Below are positions 18,129 through 26,687 of a stretch of DNA of 64,000 nt, piece by piece. How positions within the stretch are numbered: position 1 is the first letter of the stretch; each line of letters opens with the position of its first letter. The stretch covers positions 496,001 through 560,000 of the forward strand of contig NZ_CP019428.1 of the NCBI RefSeq assembly GCF_009834565.1, read 5' to 3'. The translations under genes and the position numbers were made by a program. The notes under the pieces are model-generated. The model was not told where the DNA came from. It saw nothing but the letters and a program-made list of their open reading frames with translations, and did no database searches. The DNA is from Pseudomonas sp. R76 (GTDB lineage Bacteria > Pseudomonadota > Gammaproteobacteria > Pseudomonadales > Pseudomonadaceae).

Positions 18129-18200
18129 ATCGCGGGCAAGCCCGCTCCCACATTTTAATGGGTGAATACTTCTACATGTGGGAGCTGGCTTGCCTGCGAT
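18129..18200. repeat. Two REP elements in reversed (tail-out) arrangement
   Basis: A GCGGGC-type REP on the minus strand (18129-18153) is followed by a GCTGGC-type REP on the plus strand (18176-18200), so the CCCACAT/ATGTGGG ends point inward, opposite to a normal REPIN. A degraded GGGCGGGCTTGCC fragment lies at about 18080, suggesting remains of two adjoining REPINs. The unit lies between argS and the priA 3' end. Confidence 0.8.
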
Positions 18201-18213
18201 AGCGGTTTTGCTA

Positions 18214-20433
18214 TCAATACAAATCTACCGGGTCCACATCCAGCGACCATCGCACTTGCCGGCCGCTGGGCATTTGCTCCAGGGCAAGCAACCAGCTACT
18301 TAATAGCCGATGCAGCGGTGCGCGGGACGTTGCCTGCAAGAGTAGCTGAGCGCGATAACGCCCGGCGCGGCGCTCCATGGGCGCAGGCACCGGGCCGAGC
18401 AATTCGATGCCGGTCAGACCCAGTTCGCCGAGCAAACGTTCGGCGGCGCTGCAGGCTTCATCCAGAAAACTTTCCGCTTGCCCCGGTTTATGCGCTTCAG
18501 CCCGCAGCAGTGCCAGGTGCGAGAAGGGCGGCAGGCCGGCGGAGCGGCGTTCGCTCAGCGCCTGTTCGGCAAAGGCAAAGTAGCCTTGTTCTGTCAGTTG
18601 AATCAGCAGCGGGTGGTCGGCCAGGTGTGTCTGGATAATCACTTTGCCTGGCTCTTCGGCACGCCCCGCGCGGCCTGCGACCTGCACGATCAGTTGCGCC
18701 ATGCGCTCGCTGGCGCGGAAGTCACCGGAGAACAGACCGCCGTCGGCATCCAGGATCGACACCAGCGTGACCCGTGGAAAGTGGTGCCCTTTGGCAAGCA
18801 TCTGCGTACCGATCAAGATGCACGGCTGGCCCTTCTGGATGGTGGCGAACAGCTGATTCATCGCGTCTTTGCGCGACGTGCTGTCGCGGTCGACCCGCAG
18901 CACCGGGTAATCCGGGAACAGAATCCCCAGGCGTTCTTCGGCGCGCTCGGTGCCCGCGCCGACTGGGCGCAAATCCACTTTGCCGCATTGCGGGCAGTGG
19001 CGCGGCGTGCGCTCCACATGGCCGCAGTGGTGGCAGCGCAACTCGCCGTGGCGTTGGTGCACGGTCATGCGCGCATCGCAACGTTCGCACTCCGACATCC
19101 AGCCACAGTCATGGCACAGCAGCGTCGGCGCAAACCCTCGGCGGTTGAGAAACACCAGGACCTGCTGGCCAGCGGCGAGGGTCTGGCCGATGGCTTGCTG
19201 CATCGGCCCGGAAATGCCGCTGTCCAGTGGCCGACTTTTCACATCCAGGCGCAGGAAGCGCGGTTGCTTGGCGCCGCCGGCACGCTCGTTCAGGCGCAGG
19301 AGGCCATAGCGGCCGGTGTAGGCGTTGTGCAGGCTTTCCAGAGACGGCGTGGCCGAGCCCAGCACAATCGGGATGTCTTCCTGGCGCGCACGCACCAGCG
19401 CCAGGTCGCGGGCGTGGTAGCGCAGGCCTTCTTGCTGTTTATAGGAGCCGTCATGCTCCTCGTCGATGATGATCAGGCCGGGGTTTTTCATCGGTGTGAA
19501 CAGCGCCGAACGGGTGCCGATAATAATGTCGGCCTCGCCGTCCCGCGCCGCCAGCCAGGATTCCAGGCGCTCACGGTCGTTGACCGCCGAGTGCACCAGG
19601 GCGATGCGCGCGTTGAAGCGTTGCTCGAAACGCGCCAGGGTTTGCGGGCCGAGGTTGATCTCCGGGATCAGTACCAGCGCCTGTTTGCCGGCTTGCAGGG
19701 TTTCGCGGATCAACTGCAAATACACTTCGGTCTTGCCGCTGCCGGTCACGCCAGCCAGCAGGAACGCGTGGAAACTGTCGAAACCAGCGCGAATGGCTTC
19801 GTACGCCGCGCGCTGCTCGGGGTTCAGTGGCAGTTCCGGCTGGGCCAGCCAGTGGTCATGGCGCGGGTCCGGGGCGTGCTTGCGGATCTCCACTTGCACC
19901 ATGCCCTTGGCCAGCAGCAGGTCGAGGCTGTCTTTGCTCAGCATCAGCTTGCTTAATAGCTGATGGGCCACGCCGTGCGGGTGTTGGGCCAACGTCGCCA
20001 GGGCTTCTCGCTGGCGCGGCGCGCGGGCGATGCGTGGGTCATCGAGGCGCGCGCCGGGCACCATCGACCAGAAGCGTTCCTGGCGTGCTTCGGCCAACTC
20101 GCCCTGGCGCAACAACACCGGCAGCGCCCAGCTCAAGGTATCGCCGAGGCTGTGCTGGTAATACTGGGCGGTCCACAGGCACAGCTTGAACAAGGCCGGT
20201 GGCAGCGGCGCCGTGGTGTCGAGGATGGCTATGGCGGGCTTGAGCTTTTCTGCGGGGACTTCGCTGTGATCGGCCACTTCGACCAGAATGCCGATCATCT
20301 CTCGGCGCCCAAATGGCACGCGCACGCGCATGCCTGGCTGCAACTGCGTCCGCAGCACGCCGGCCGGGGCACGGTAGTCGAACAGGCGGCGCAGGGGCGA
20401 GGGCAGGGCTAGGCGCAAAATGGCGTCGGGCAC
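18214..20433 (-). CDS. priA: Primosomal replication restart helicase PriA
   Basis: PriA recognises abandoned replication forks and reloads DnaB. The 739-residue protein has an N-terminal 3'-end binding domain, Walker A GVTGSGKTE (about residue 228), the DEEH box (IIIDEEHDGSYKQ) and a zinc-binding region with four Cys pairs (CHDCGWMSECERC ... CHHCGH ... CPQCG). The GTG at 20431-20433 gives the family start (V/M-PDAILRLALPSPLRR); the open frame continues upstream through REPIN sequence and is not coding. No clear Shine-Dalgarno sequence precedes this GTG. Confidence 0.96.
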   Translation of the reverse strand: MPDAILRLALPSPLRRLFDYRAPAGVLRTQLQPGMRVRVPFGRREMIGILVEVADHSEVPAEKLKPAIAILDTTAPLPPALFKLCLWTAQYYQHSLGDTLSWALPVLLRQGELAEARQERFWSMVPGARLDDPRIARAPRQREALATLAQHPHGVAHQLLSKLMLSKDSLDLLLAKGMVQVEIRKHAPDPRHDHWLAQPELPLNPEQRAAYEAIRAGFDSFHAFLLAGVTGSGKTEVYLQLIRETLQAGKQALVLIPEINLGPQTLARFEQRFNARIALVHSAVNDRERLESWLAARDGEADIIIGTRSALFTPMKNPGLIIIDEEHDGSYKQQEGLRYHARDLALVRARQEDIPIVLGSATPSLESLHNAYTGRYGLLRLNERAGGAKQPRFLRLDVKSRPLDSGISGPMQQAIGQTLAAGQQVLVFLNRRGFAPTLLCHDCGWMSECERCDARMTVHQRHGELRCHHCGHVERTPRHCPQCGKVDLRPVGAGTERAEERLGILFPDYPVLRVDRDSTSRKDAMNQLFATIQKGQPCILIGTQMLAKGHHFPRVTLVSILDADGGLFSGDFRASERMAQLIVQVAGRAGRAEEPGKVIIQTHLADHPLLIQLTEQGYFAFAEQALSERRSAGLPPFSHLALLRAEAHKPGQAESFLDEACSAAERLLGELGLTGIELLGPVPAPMERRAGRYRAQLLLQATSRAPLHRLLSSWLLALEQMPSGRQVRWSLDVDPVDLY

Positions 20434-20532
20434 GCGGGGAGTCTCATATAAAGGCAGGCGGTGGCGCAGGGGCGGGAGCCTAGCAGACCTGCGGTGGGGG
20501 TGTCCTGTCTGTGGTGCACGAGGCAGCACTTC

Positions 20533-20625
20533 TGTGGGAGCCGGGCTTGCCCGCGATGGCGGCGTATCAGTCGCAGGATTGGGTGCCTGACACACCGCCA
20601 TCGCGGGCAAGCCCGGCTCCCACAT
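20533..20625. repeat. REPIN upstream of priA and rpmE
   Basis: Inverted copies of TGTGGGAGCCGGGCTTGCCC with outward GTGGG ends; both arms carry the extra C of the GCCGGGC variant. It occupies the middle of the 360-base divergent gap between priA and rpmE; apart from the REPIN and the rpmE promoter nothing else was recognised there. Confidence 0.9.
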
Positions 20626-20695
20626 TGATCGCGGTGAGCCGGCAGTTTTTCGGATGAAAGGGGCTTATATGTGACCAATCGGCCGGAACCGCCGC

Positions 20696-20723
20696 TTGCG
20701 CGTTTAAAAAGGTCTGGTAGAAT
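20696..20723 (+). promoter_or_regulatory. Sigma-70 promoter of rpmE
   Basis: TTGCGC, a 16-base spacer and TAGAAT form a good sigma-70 promoter about 70 bases before the rpmE ATG. The transcribed leader contains a short inverted repeat (TTCGAC / GTCGAG, 20746-20766) that could form a small hairpin; a regulatory role is not shown. Confidence 0.7.
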
Positions 20724-20793
20724 CCGCGGCCTAATTACGTGCGGTATTCGACAATAGTGTCGAGTGGCGGCACGCTAGCCCGAGGAAGTCACC

Positions 20794-21027
20794 ATGAAAG
20801 CCGATATCCATCCAGCGTACGAAACCATCGAAGTCACCTGCAGCTGCGGCAACAAGTTCGAAACTCGTTCGAACCTGTGCAAGCCACTGGGTACTGACGT
20901 ATGCAACGAGTGCCACCCGTTCTACACCGGTAAGCAGAAAACTCTGGACACCGGCGGCCGTGTACAGCGCTTCGCAGATCGCTTTGGTGCTTTCGGCAAG
21001 AAGCCTGCTGCTACTCCAGCAGAGTAA
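20794..21027 (+). CDS. rpmE: 50S ribosomal protein L31 (zinc-binding type)
   Basis: L31 bridges the ribosomal subunits. The 77-residue protein has the zinc-type cysteines C-S-C (residues 16 and 18) and C-N-E-C (residues 37 and 40), distinguishing it from the zinc-free paralogue RpmE2 used during zinc starvation. The C-terminus is extended by an Ala/Pro stretch (KKPAATPAE). A GAGGAAG ribosome binding site precedes the ATG. It is transcribed alone. Confidence 0.98.
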   Translation: MKADIHPAYETIEVTCSCGNKFETRSNLCKPLGTDVCNECHPFYTGKQKTLDTGGRVQRFADRFGAFGKKPAATPAE

Positions 21028-21062
21028 GGCTCAAAAGCCCTTTGGGTTTTTGCCAGCTGTTG

Positions 21063-21092
21063 AAAAAGGCGTCCCTTGTGGGCGCCTTTTTT
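21063..21092 (+). terminator. Intrinsic terminator after rpmE
   Basis: AAAAAGGCG and CGCCTTTTTT form a hairpin with an inner CCC/GGG pairing, followed by a T-run, about 36 bases after the rpmE stop. Confidence 0.85.
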
Positions 21093-21315
21093 GTGCCTGC
21101 GATTTGGCAGCACATCGATCAAATCGAATTTAAACAAAAAATTGTAGACATTTTTTAAGTCGATTGTGAACAGTTGAGCCCTTGTATCCCGTGGCTCTTG
21201 GCCAAAAGTCGTAGCGCAGGGCCCTTGACACCTGTGACTGCCCAGTCTTGTAGGGACTTTGCGACACGCGTATCCTCGGCGGTCCGTCGACCAACAGTAA
21301 AAGCGGAATGCCGAT

Positions 21316-22584
21316 ATGTCTGATTTGAAAACTGCCGCTCTCGAATATCATGCCCATCCTCGTCCAGGAAAGCTGAGTGTAGAGCTCACCAAAGCCACTG
21401 CCACCGCCCGCGACCTGTCGCTGGCCTACAGCCCTGGCGTTGCCGAGCCCGTACGTGAAATCGCCCGCGACCCTGAACTGGCGTACAAGTACACCGGCAA
21501 AGGCAACCTGGTTGCAGTGATTTCCGATGGCACCGCGATTCTCGGCCTGGGCAACCTCGGCCCATTGGCTTCCAAGCCAGTCATGGAAGGTAAGGGCGTG
21601 CTGTTCAAGCGCTTTGCCGGCATCGACGTTTTCGACATCGAAGTCGATTCCGAAAGCCCGCAGGCTTTCATCGACACCGTTAAGCGCATTTCCATCACCT
21701 TCGGTGGCATCAACCTGGAAGACATCAAGGCACCTGAGTGCTTCGAGATCGAAAAGGCCCTGATCGAACAGTGCGACATCCCGGTATTCCACGATGACCA
21801 GCACGGCACCGCAATCGTTACCGCGGCCGGCATGATCAACGCTCTGGAAATCGCCGGCAAAACCCTGGCTGACGCGCAAATCGTCTGCCTGGGCGCCGGC
21901 GCTGCGGCCATCTCCTGCATGAAGTTGCTGGTGAGCATGGGCGCCAAGCTGGAAAACATCTTCATGGTCGACAGCAAGGGCGTTGTTCAGTCCGAGCGTA
22001 CCGACCTGAACCAGTACAAAGCGATGTTTGCCCACGCGACCGACAAGCGCACCCTGGCTGACGCCCTCGACGGTGCAGACGTGTTCGTTGGCCTGTCCGG
22101 CCCGAACCTGCTGAGCGCCGAAGGCCTGAAATCCATGGCGGCCAACCCGATCGTGTTCGCCTGCTCCAACCCGGACCCGGAAATCTCCCCGGAGCTGGCG
22201 CACGCTACCCGTAGCGACGTGATCATGGCCACCGGCCGTTCGGACTACCCGAACCAGGTCAACAACGTACTGGGCTTCCCGTTCATCTTCCGTGGTGCCC
22301 TGGACGTTCGCGCCAAGCGCATCAACGAAGAGATGAAAGTCGCTGCCGCCAACGCCCTGCGTGAACTGGCCAAGCTGCCGGTGCCTCAGGATGTATGCGA
22401 TGCGTACGGTGGTGCTCCACTGGCGTTCGGTCGTGAGTACATCATCCCGAAACCAATGGATAAGCGCCTGATCACCCTGATCTCCGATGCCGTGGCCAAA
22501 GCCGCCATCGAGACCGGTGTGGCCACCCTGCCGTATCCGAAGCACTACCCGCTGCAAAGCGTGGATGATGTGTTCAACGGCTAA
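21316..22584 (+). CDS. maeB: NADP-type malic enzyme, short form
   Basis: The 422-residue enzyme oxidatively decarboxylates malate to pyruvate, supplying NADPH and pyruvate. It has the N-terminal malic domain ([16 protein letters not shown], catalytic Tyr and KR region [12 protein letters not shown]), the Lys in the [11 protein letters not shown] metal-binding segment, and the Rossmann motif [11 protein letters not shown]. It lacks the C-terminal phosphotransacetylase-like domain of the approximately 760-residue MaeB, so regulation by acetyl-CoA may differ. It is monocistronic, with its own terminator. Confidence 0.93.
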   Translation: MSDLKTAALEYHAHPRPGKLSVELTKATATARDLSLAYSPGVAEPVREIARDPELAYKYTGKGNLVAVISDGTAILGLGNLGPLASKPVMEGKGVLFKRFAGIDVFDIEVDSESPQAFIDTVKRISITFGGINLEDIKAPECFEIEKALIEQCDIPVFHDDQHGTAIVTAAGMINALEIAGKTLADAQIVCLGAGAAAISCMKLLVSMGAKLENIFMVDSKGVVQSERTDLNQYKAMFAHATDKRTLADALDGADVFVGLSGPNLLSAEGLKSMAANPIVFACSNPDPEISPELAHATRSDVIMATGRSDYPNQVNNVLGFPFIFRGALDVRAKRINEEMKVAAANALRELAKLPVPQDVCDAYGGAPLAFGREYIIPKPMDKRLITLISDAVAKAAIETGVATLPYPKHYPLQSVDDVFNG

Positions 22585-22603
22585 GCCGTTGTAACGCACC
22601 AAC

Positions 22604-22638
22604 AAAAAGCCCCGGCTCTCGCGAGTCGGGGCTTTTTT
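22604..22638 (+). terminator. Intrinsic terminator after the malic enzyme gene
   Basis: AAAAAGCCCCG and CGGGGCTTTTTT form a strong stem with a T-run, 20 bases after the stop. The A-run on the other side makes it potentially bidirectional and useful to the convergent ponA transcript. Confidence 0.92.
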
Positions 22639-22678
22639 GTGGCTGTTTGAATACGGTCTTCAGCCGTCTGGTAAACCC

Positions 22679-22751
22679 TGTGGGAGTCGGGCTTGCCCGC
22701 GATGGCGGTGTATCAGGCAGTCCGCTATCGCAGGCAAGCCAGCTCCCACAT
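22679..22751. repeat. Short REPIN with mixed arms
   Basis: The left arm is TGTGGGAGTCGGGCTTGCCC and the right arm is the reverse of the GCTGGCTTGCCTGC type, with a spacer of only about 22 bases, shorter than in the other REPINs here. Confidence 0.85.
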
Positions 22752-22782
22752 GATCGCTCCCACGCAGAGCGTGGGAACGATC
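22752..22782. repeat. Palindromic GATCG(C/T)TCCCACGC repeat
   Basis: GATCGCTCCCACGC and GCGTGGGAACGATC form a near-perfect palindrome around an AGA centre. This is a second repeat family seen in fluorescent pseudomonads, distinct from the REPs. It directly abuts the REPIN and ends eight bases before the ponA stop, where it could serve as a 3' hairpin for ponA. Confidence 0.75.
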
Positions 22783-22790
22783 AGTGGCGG

Positions 22791-25256
22791 TTAGAACAAA
22801 TCGATCGGCGCCGCCTCATCTGCCGGCAGCGGGCTGCCCGGTGCAACGCCATTGCCCAGCTCGTTGACCGACGGCGGCGTGTCTTCGCTCTTGAACAGTT
22901 CGAAGTATGCATTCGGCGTGCTTGGCGACGCTGCTCGGCCACTCACCGGGTCAATGCGCAGGCTGAGAATGCCTTCCGGCTCAGGCTGGGTATGCAGTGG
23001 TTTGTCCTTCAAGGCCGCGCCCATGTAGCTCATCCAGATCGGCAGCGCGACGGTGCCACCAAACTCGCGGCGGCCCAGGCTTTCCGGTTGGTCGTAGCCG
23101 GTCCACACGGTGGTCACGTAGTCGCCGTTGTAGCCGGAGAACCAGGCGTCCTTGGAGTCGTTGGTCGTACCGGTCTTGCCCGCAATGTCTGCGCGGCCCA
23201 AGGCCAGGGCGCGGCGGCCGGTGCCCTTCTTGATCACGTCTTCCAGAATACTGTTGAGGATATAGGTGGTACGGCCATCCACCACACGCTCAGCGACCGC
23301 AGGTGCTTGCGGCTCGGTCGGCGCGGTGGCATTGGCCGCTGGCGCTGTGCCTGGCGTCGGCTCAATGGTGATACCGCCGTTGCTCGGTGCCGCGATGCCA
23401 TCGGGCGCCGCCACGCCATTGACCACGTCACCCGGCACGCGTGGCGGGTTAGCGGTGAACAGGGTGTCGCCATTGCGGCTTTCGACCTTGTCGATCAGGT
23501 ACGGCGTGATCTTGTAGCCGCCGTTGGCAAAGGTGCTCCAGCCGGTGGCGATTTCCATCGGCGTGAGGGTCGCGGTGCCCAGTGCCAGGGACAGGTTGGG
23601 CGGCAGGTCCGACTTGGCGAAGCCGAAGCGCGTCATGTAGTCGATGGTCTTGCCAACGCCCATGGCCTGCAGCAAGCGGATCGACACCAGGTTACGCGAC
23701 TTGTACAGCGCCTCACGGATGCGGATCGGGCCGAGGAACGTATTGGTGTCGTTCTTCGGGCGCCAGACCTTGTCCAGGTACTCGTCGACGAACACGATCG
23801 GTGCGTCGTTCACCAGGCTGGCGGCGGTGTAGCCGTTATCCAGCGCGGCGCTGTAGACGAACGGCTTGAAGCTCGAACCCGGTTGACGCTTGGCCTGGGT
23901 GGCACGGTTGTAGTTGCTTTGCTCAAAGGCAAAACCGCCGACCAGGGCGCGGATCGCACCGTTCTGCGGGTCAAGGGACACCAGGGCGCCTTGGGCGACA
24001 GGGACCTGGCTGAATTTCAGGCTGTCGTCTTTCTGGCGTTGCACGCGGATCAGATCACCCACCTGTGCCACGTCCGACGGCTGCTTGGGCATCGGGCCCA
24101 TGCTGTTGGTGTTCAGGAAAGGGCGCGCCCACTTCATGCTGTCCCATGACACATGGCCTTCGCCGGTGCGGGTGAGTACTTGCACGCCATCTTTCTTCAC
24201 TTGGGTGACGATGGCTGGCTCCAGGCCGCTGATCGGGCGCTGTTTGCCCAGTTCAGTGGTCCAGGCGCTCAGGGTTTTGCCCGGCAGGCGTGATTCGGGG
24301 CCGCGGTAGCCGTGGCGCTGGTCATAGGTGACGAGGCCGTCGCGTACCGCGTTGTTGGCGATTTCCTGCAGGTTGCTCGGAATCGTCGTGGTGACGCGGA
24401 AACCTTCGGTGTAGGCCTCGCTGCCATAGCGGCCGACCATTTCGGCCCGCGCCATTTCAGCGATATAGGGTGCGTTCACTTCCGGCGTCGGCACGTGGTA
24501 GCTGGCATTCAGCGGTTCGGCCACGGCGCTTTCATAGGCAGCCTGGTCAATTTTGCCCAGCTTGTACATGCGCCCCAGGATCCAGTCGCGACGCTCTTTG
24601 CTGCGCGCCGGGTTGGCCAGTGGGTTAAAGCGCGAAGGGGCCTTGGGCAGGCCGGCAATCATTGCCATTTGCGCCAGGCTGGCATCACGAATCGACTTGC
24701 CGTAGTAGACCTGGGAGGCGGCTTCGATCCCGTAGGCGCGGTTGCCCAGGTAGATCTTGTTCACGTACAGCTCAAGGATTTCATCCTTGGTCAGCTGACG
24801 TTCTATCTGCAGGGCCAGCAGGATTTCAGTGGCTTTACGCGAAAAGCTGCGTTCGCTGGTGAGGAAGAAGTTCTTCGCCACCTGCATGGTGATGGTGCTG
24901 CCGCCGGATTGAATGTGTCCGCTTTTTACCAATTGGGTGGCCGCACGCACCAGGCTGCTGGGGTCTACGCCGTAGTGATTGGCGAAATTATCATCTTCAG
25001 CCGACAGCAGGGCATTGATGAAATTGGGCGGAATGTCGGCGAAACGGATCGGTGTGCGGCGCATTTCGCCGAACTCCGCGATCAGTTTTTCATCGCTGCT
25101 GTAGACCCGCAAAGGAATCTGCAACTGGATACTTCTGAGTGCCTCTACGGAGGGCAAACCCGGACTAAGGTAGAGGTAGGCCCCGCTGAGTACGAGCAGG
25201 AGCCCGCAGACGATCGCGACAATGGAGTACCCGAAAAACTTCAGCAGACGAATCAA
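22791..25256 (-). CDS. ponA: Penicillin-binding protein 1A (bifunctional transglycosylase/transpeptidase)
   Basis: PBP1A polymerises and cross-links peptidoglycan. The 821-residue protein has an N-terminal membrane anchor (residues about 7-30), the GT51 domain with its catalytic AEDDNF motif (about residue 86) and GGSTITMQ motif, an OB-like insert, and the transpeptidase domain with S-x-x-K in PGSSFKPF, S-R-N and K-T-G-T. The start is a TTG (MIRLLKFFGYS), the only in-frame start matching the family N-terminus. It diverges from the pilM operon, an arrangement conserved in Pseudomonas. Confidence 0.96.
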   Translation of the reverse strand: MIRLLKFFGYSIVAIVCGLLLVLSGAYLYLSPGLPSVEALRSIQLQIPLRVYSSDEKLIAEFGEMRRTPIRFADIPPNFINALLSAEDDNFANHYGVDPSSLVRAATQLVKSGHIQSGGSTITMQVAKNFFLTSERSFSRKATEILLALQIERQLTKDEILELYVNKIYLGNRAYGIEAASQVYYGKSIRDASLAQMAMIAGLPKAPSRFNPLANPARSKERRDWILGRMYKLGKIDQAAYESAVAEPLNASYHVPTPEVNAPYIAEMARAEMVGRYGSEAYTEGFRVTTTIPSNLQEIANNAVRDGLVTYDQRHGYRGPESRLPGKTLSAWTTELGKQRPISGLEPAIVTQVKKDGVQVLTRTGEGHVSWDSMKWARPFLNTNSMGPMPKQPSDVAQVGDLIRVQRQKDDSLKFSQVPVAQGALVSLDPQNGAIRALVGGFAFEQSNYNRATQAKRQPGSSFKPFVYSAALDNGYTAASLVNDAPIVFVDEYLDKVWRPKNDTNTFLGPIRIREALYKSRNLVSIRLLQAMGVGKTIDYMTRFGFAKSDLPPNLSLALGTATLTPMEIATGWSTFANGGYKITPYLIDKVESRNGDTLFTANPPRVPGDVVNGVAAPDGIAAPSNGGITIEPTPGTAPAANATAPTEPQAPAVAERVVDGRTTYILNSILEDVIKKGTGRRALALGRADIAGKTGTTNDSKDAWFSGYNGDYVTTVWTGYDQPESLGRREFGGTVALPIWMSYMGAALKDKPLHTQPEPEGILSLRIDPVSGRAASPSTPNAYFELFKSEDTPPSVNELGNGVAPGSPLPADEAAPIDLF

Positions 25257-25482
25257 GGCTTTTGGATTTCCAGAGAAAAGAATGAGTTACGCGTCGGGGC
25301 ATGCATAACAAACGATGGATCGACCCGAGCAGCAGAAAAAAGCGGGAAAAAACGCTGGGCATTAAAGCATTTTCGGCCTGGGGCGTCATTCGCACCGCTC
25401 AAACAAGTCGACCGAATGCACGATGCCCGGCGGCAATCAGGCAATGACTGCCGGTATGACAGACAAAGTTTTAGGGAGTTTT

Positions 25483-26139
25483 ATGAGAAAGGGATTTTTC
25501 AGGCGAAAAGTCGACACCACGCTAGGCGTCGACATCAATGACACCGGCATCAAGCTCATCGAGCTGGGCCGTTCCTCCAGCGGTTACAGCGTTCAGAGCT
25601 ACGCCACCCAGCGGTTGCCCGCCAATGCGGTCGTCGATGGCACTTTGCTGGACCTTGAAGCCATAGGGCAGGTACTGCAACTGGCGTTGTCTCGGCTGAA
25701 CACCTCGGCTCGGCAGGCTGCGGTTGCGGTGGCAGGTCCATCGGTCATCACCCGAGTGATTGAAATGGCAGCAGGGCTCAGTGACGAGGAAATGGTCTGG
25801 ATGATCCAGATGGAAGCCGATCAGTACATTCCTTACCCATTGGACGACGTCGCCATCGATTTCCAGGTACGCGGCCCATCCGCCCAGGACCCTGCACGGG
25901 TCGAGGTATTACTGGCTGCATGCCTCAAGGAACAAGTCGAAGCCCGCGAAGCGGTTTTGGCCTCGGTCGGGCTGGTGACACAAATCGTCGATGTCGAAGG
26001 GTTTGCATTGGAGCGCGCTTGCAGTCAGGATTTCGCCAGCTTCACGCCGGGCCATCGTGTTGATGGCGCACAATGGGCCGTGGATGCCCACGGGATGGGA
26101 ATTGCTTGCGGGTTGGCCCTGAGGAGTTTCGCTGGATGA
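25483..26139 (+). CDS. pilM: Type IV pilus assembly protein PilM, internally shortened
   Basis: PilM is a cytoplasmic actin-like protein that binds the N-terminus of PilN. This product has 218 residues, whereas canonical Pseudomonas PilM has about 354. The first 185 or so align with the usual N-terminus (GVDINDTGIKLIEL, QMEADQYIPYPLDDVAIDF, VDVEGFALERA), and the last 13 match the canonical C-terminus (GIACGLALRSF). The central roughly 135 residues, which hold subdomains 2A/2B and the second nucleotide-binding half, are absent without breaking the frame. The ATG at 25483 has an AGGGAG site six bases upstream. The stop overlaps pilN (ATGA). Confidence 0.88.
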   Translation: MRKGFFRRKVDTTLGVDINDTGIKLIELGRSSSGYSVQSYATQRLPANAVVDGTLLDLEAIGQVLQLALSRLNTSARQAAVAVAGPSVITRVIEMAAGLSDEEMVWMIQMEADQYIPYPLDDVAIDFQVRGPSAQDPARVEVLLAACLKEQVEAREAVLASVGLVTQIVDVEGFALERACSQDFASFTPGHRVDGAQWAVDAHGMGIACGLALRSFAG

Positions 26140-26687
26140 CACGAATCAATCTTTTGCCATGGCGTCAGGCGCTGGCAGAGCGGCGGCGCAAATACTTCCT
26201 GGTATTTCTGCTGGCCTTCGCCGGTGTGGCGCTCGCGGCGGTGTGGCTGGCGGACCAAGTGATCGATCAGGCGATTGACCGGCAGGTGACGCGCAACAAT
26301 CACCTGAGCAAAGAAGTCACCATTCAGGATTCGCGCATCAAGACCATCGACGAATTGCAGGAGCAAAGCCAGCAACTGGCTGCGCGCATGAAGGTCGTGC
26401 AAGACCTGCACGAATCCCGCTCGGCCAGTGCCCAGCTATTGGACCAATTGGCCCGCGCGGTACCCGATGGGGTGCATCTGCATGAGGTGGTGGCCAAGGG
26501 CAACACCGTTAAGATCAGCGGCAGTGCTGAGTCCAGCCAGGATATCGCCCAATTGATGCGCCGCCTGGAAGCCTCTGAAGGCGCCCACGCCACTCGGCTG
26601 CAGCACGTGCGTGCGGAAGGTCAGGGTGGCGGTAACGAATTTCAATTGATGGTGCGCCAAGGCGAATCCACTGAGGCCCAGCCTTGA
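26136..26687 (+). CDS. pilN: Type IV pilus inner-membrane assembly protein PilN
   Basis: PilN is a bitopic inner-membrane protein linking PilM in the cytoplasm to PilO in the periplasm. The 183-residue product keeps the PilM-binding motif INLLPWR at residues 4-10, one membrane helix (about 24-44), a periplasmic coiled coil (about 50-100) and a ferredoxin-like C-terminal domain (DGVHLHEVVAKGNTVKISGSAES). The length is close to normal, so PilN is the least altered member of this operon. It overlaps pilM and the pilO-pilP fusion by four bases each. Confidence 0.93.
   Translation: MTRINLLPWRQALAERRRKYFLVFLLAFAGVALAAVWLADQVIDQAIDRQVTRNNHLSKEVTIQDSRIKTIDELQEQSQQLAARMKVVQDLHESRSASAQLLDQLARAVPDGVHLHEVVAKGNTVKISGSAESSQDIAQLMRRLEASEGAHATRLQHVRAEGQGGGNEFQLMVRQGESTEAQP

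Noticed and set aside
22752..22782. Palindrome considered as a ponA operator
   Set aside because: It lies at the 3' end of ponA, not upstream, and matches a dispersed repeat family of fluorescent pseudomonads.
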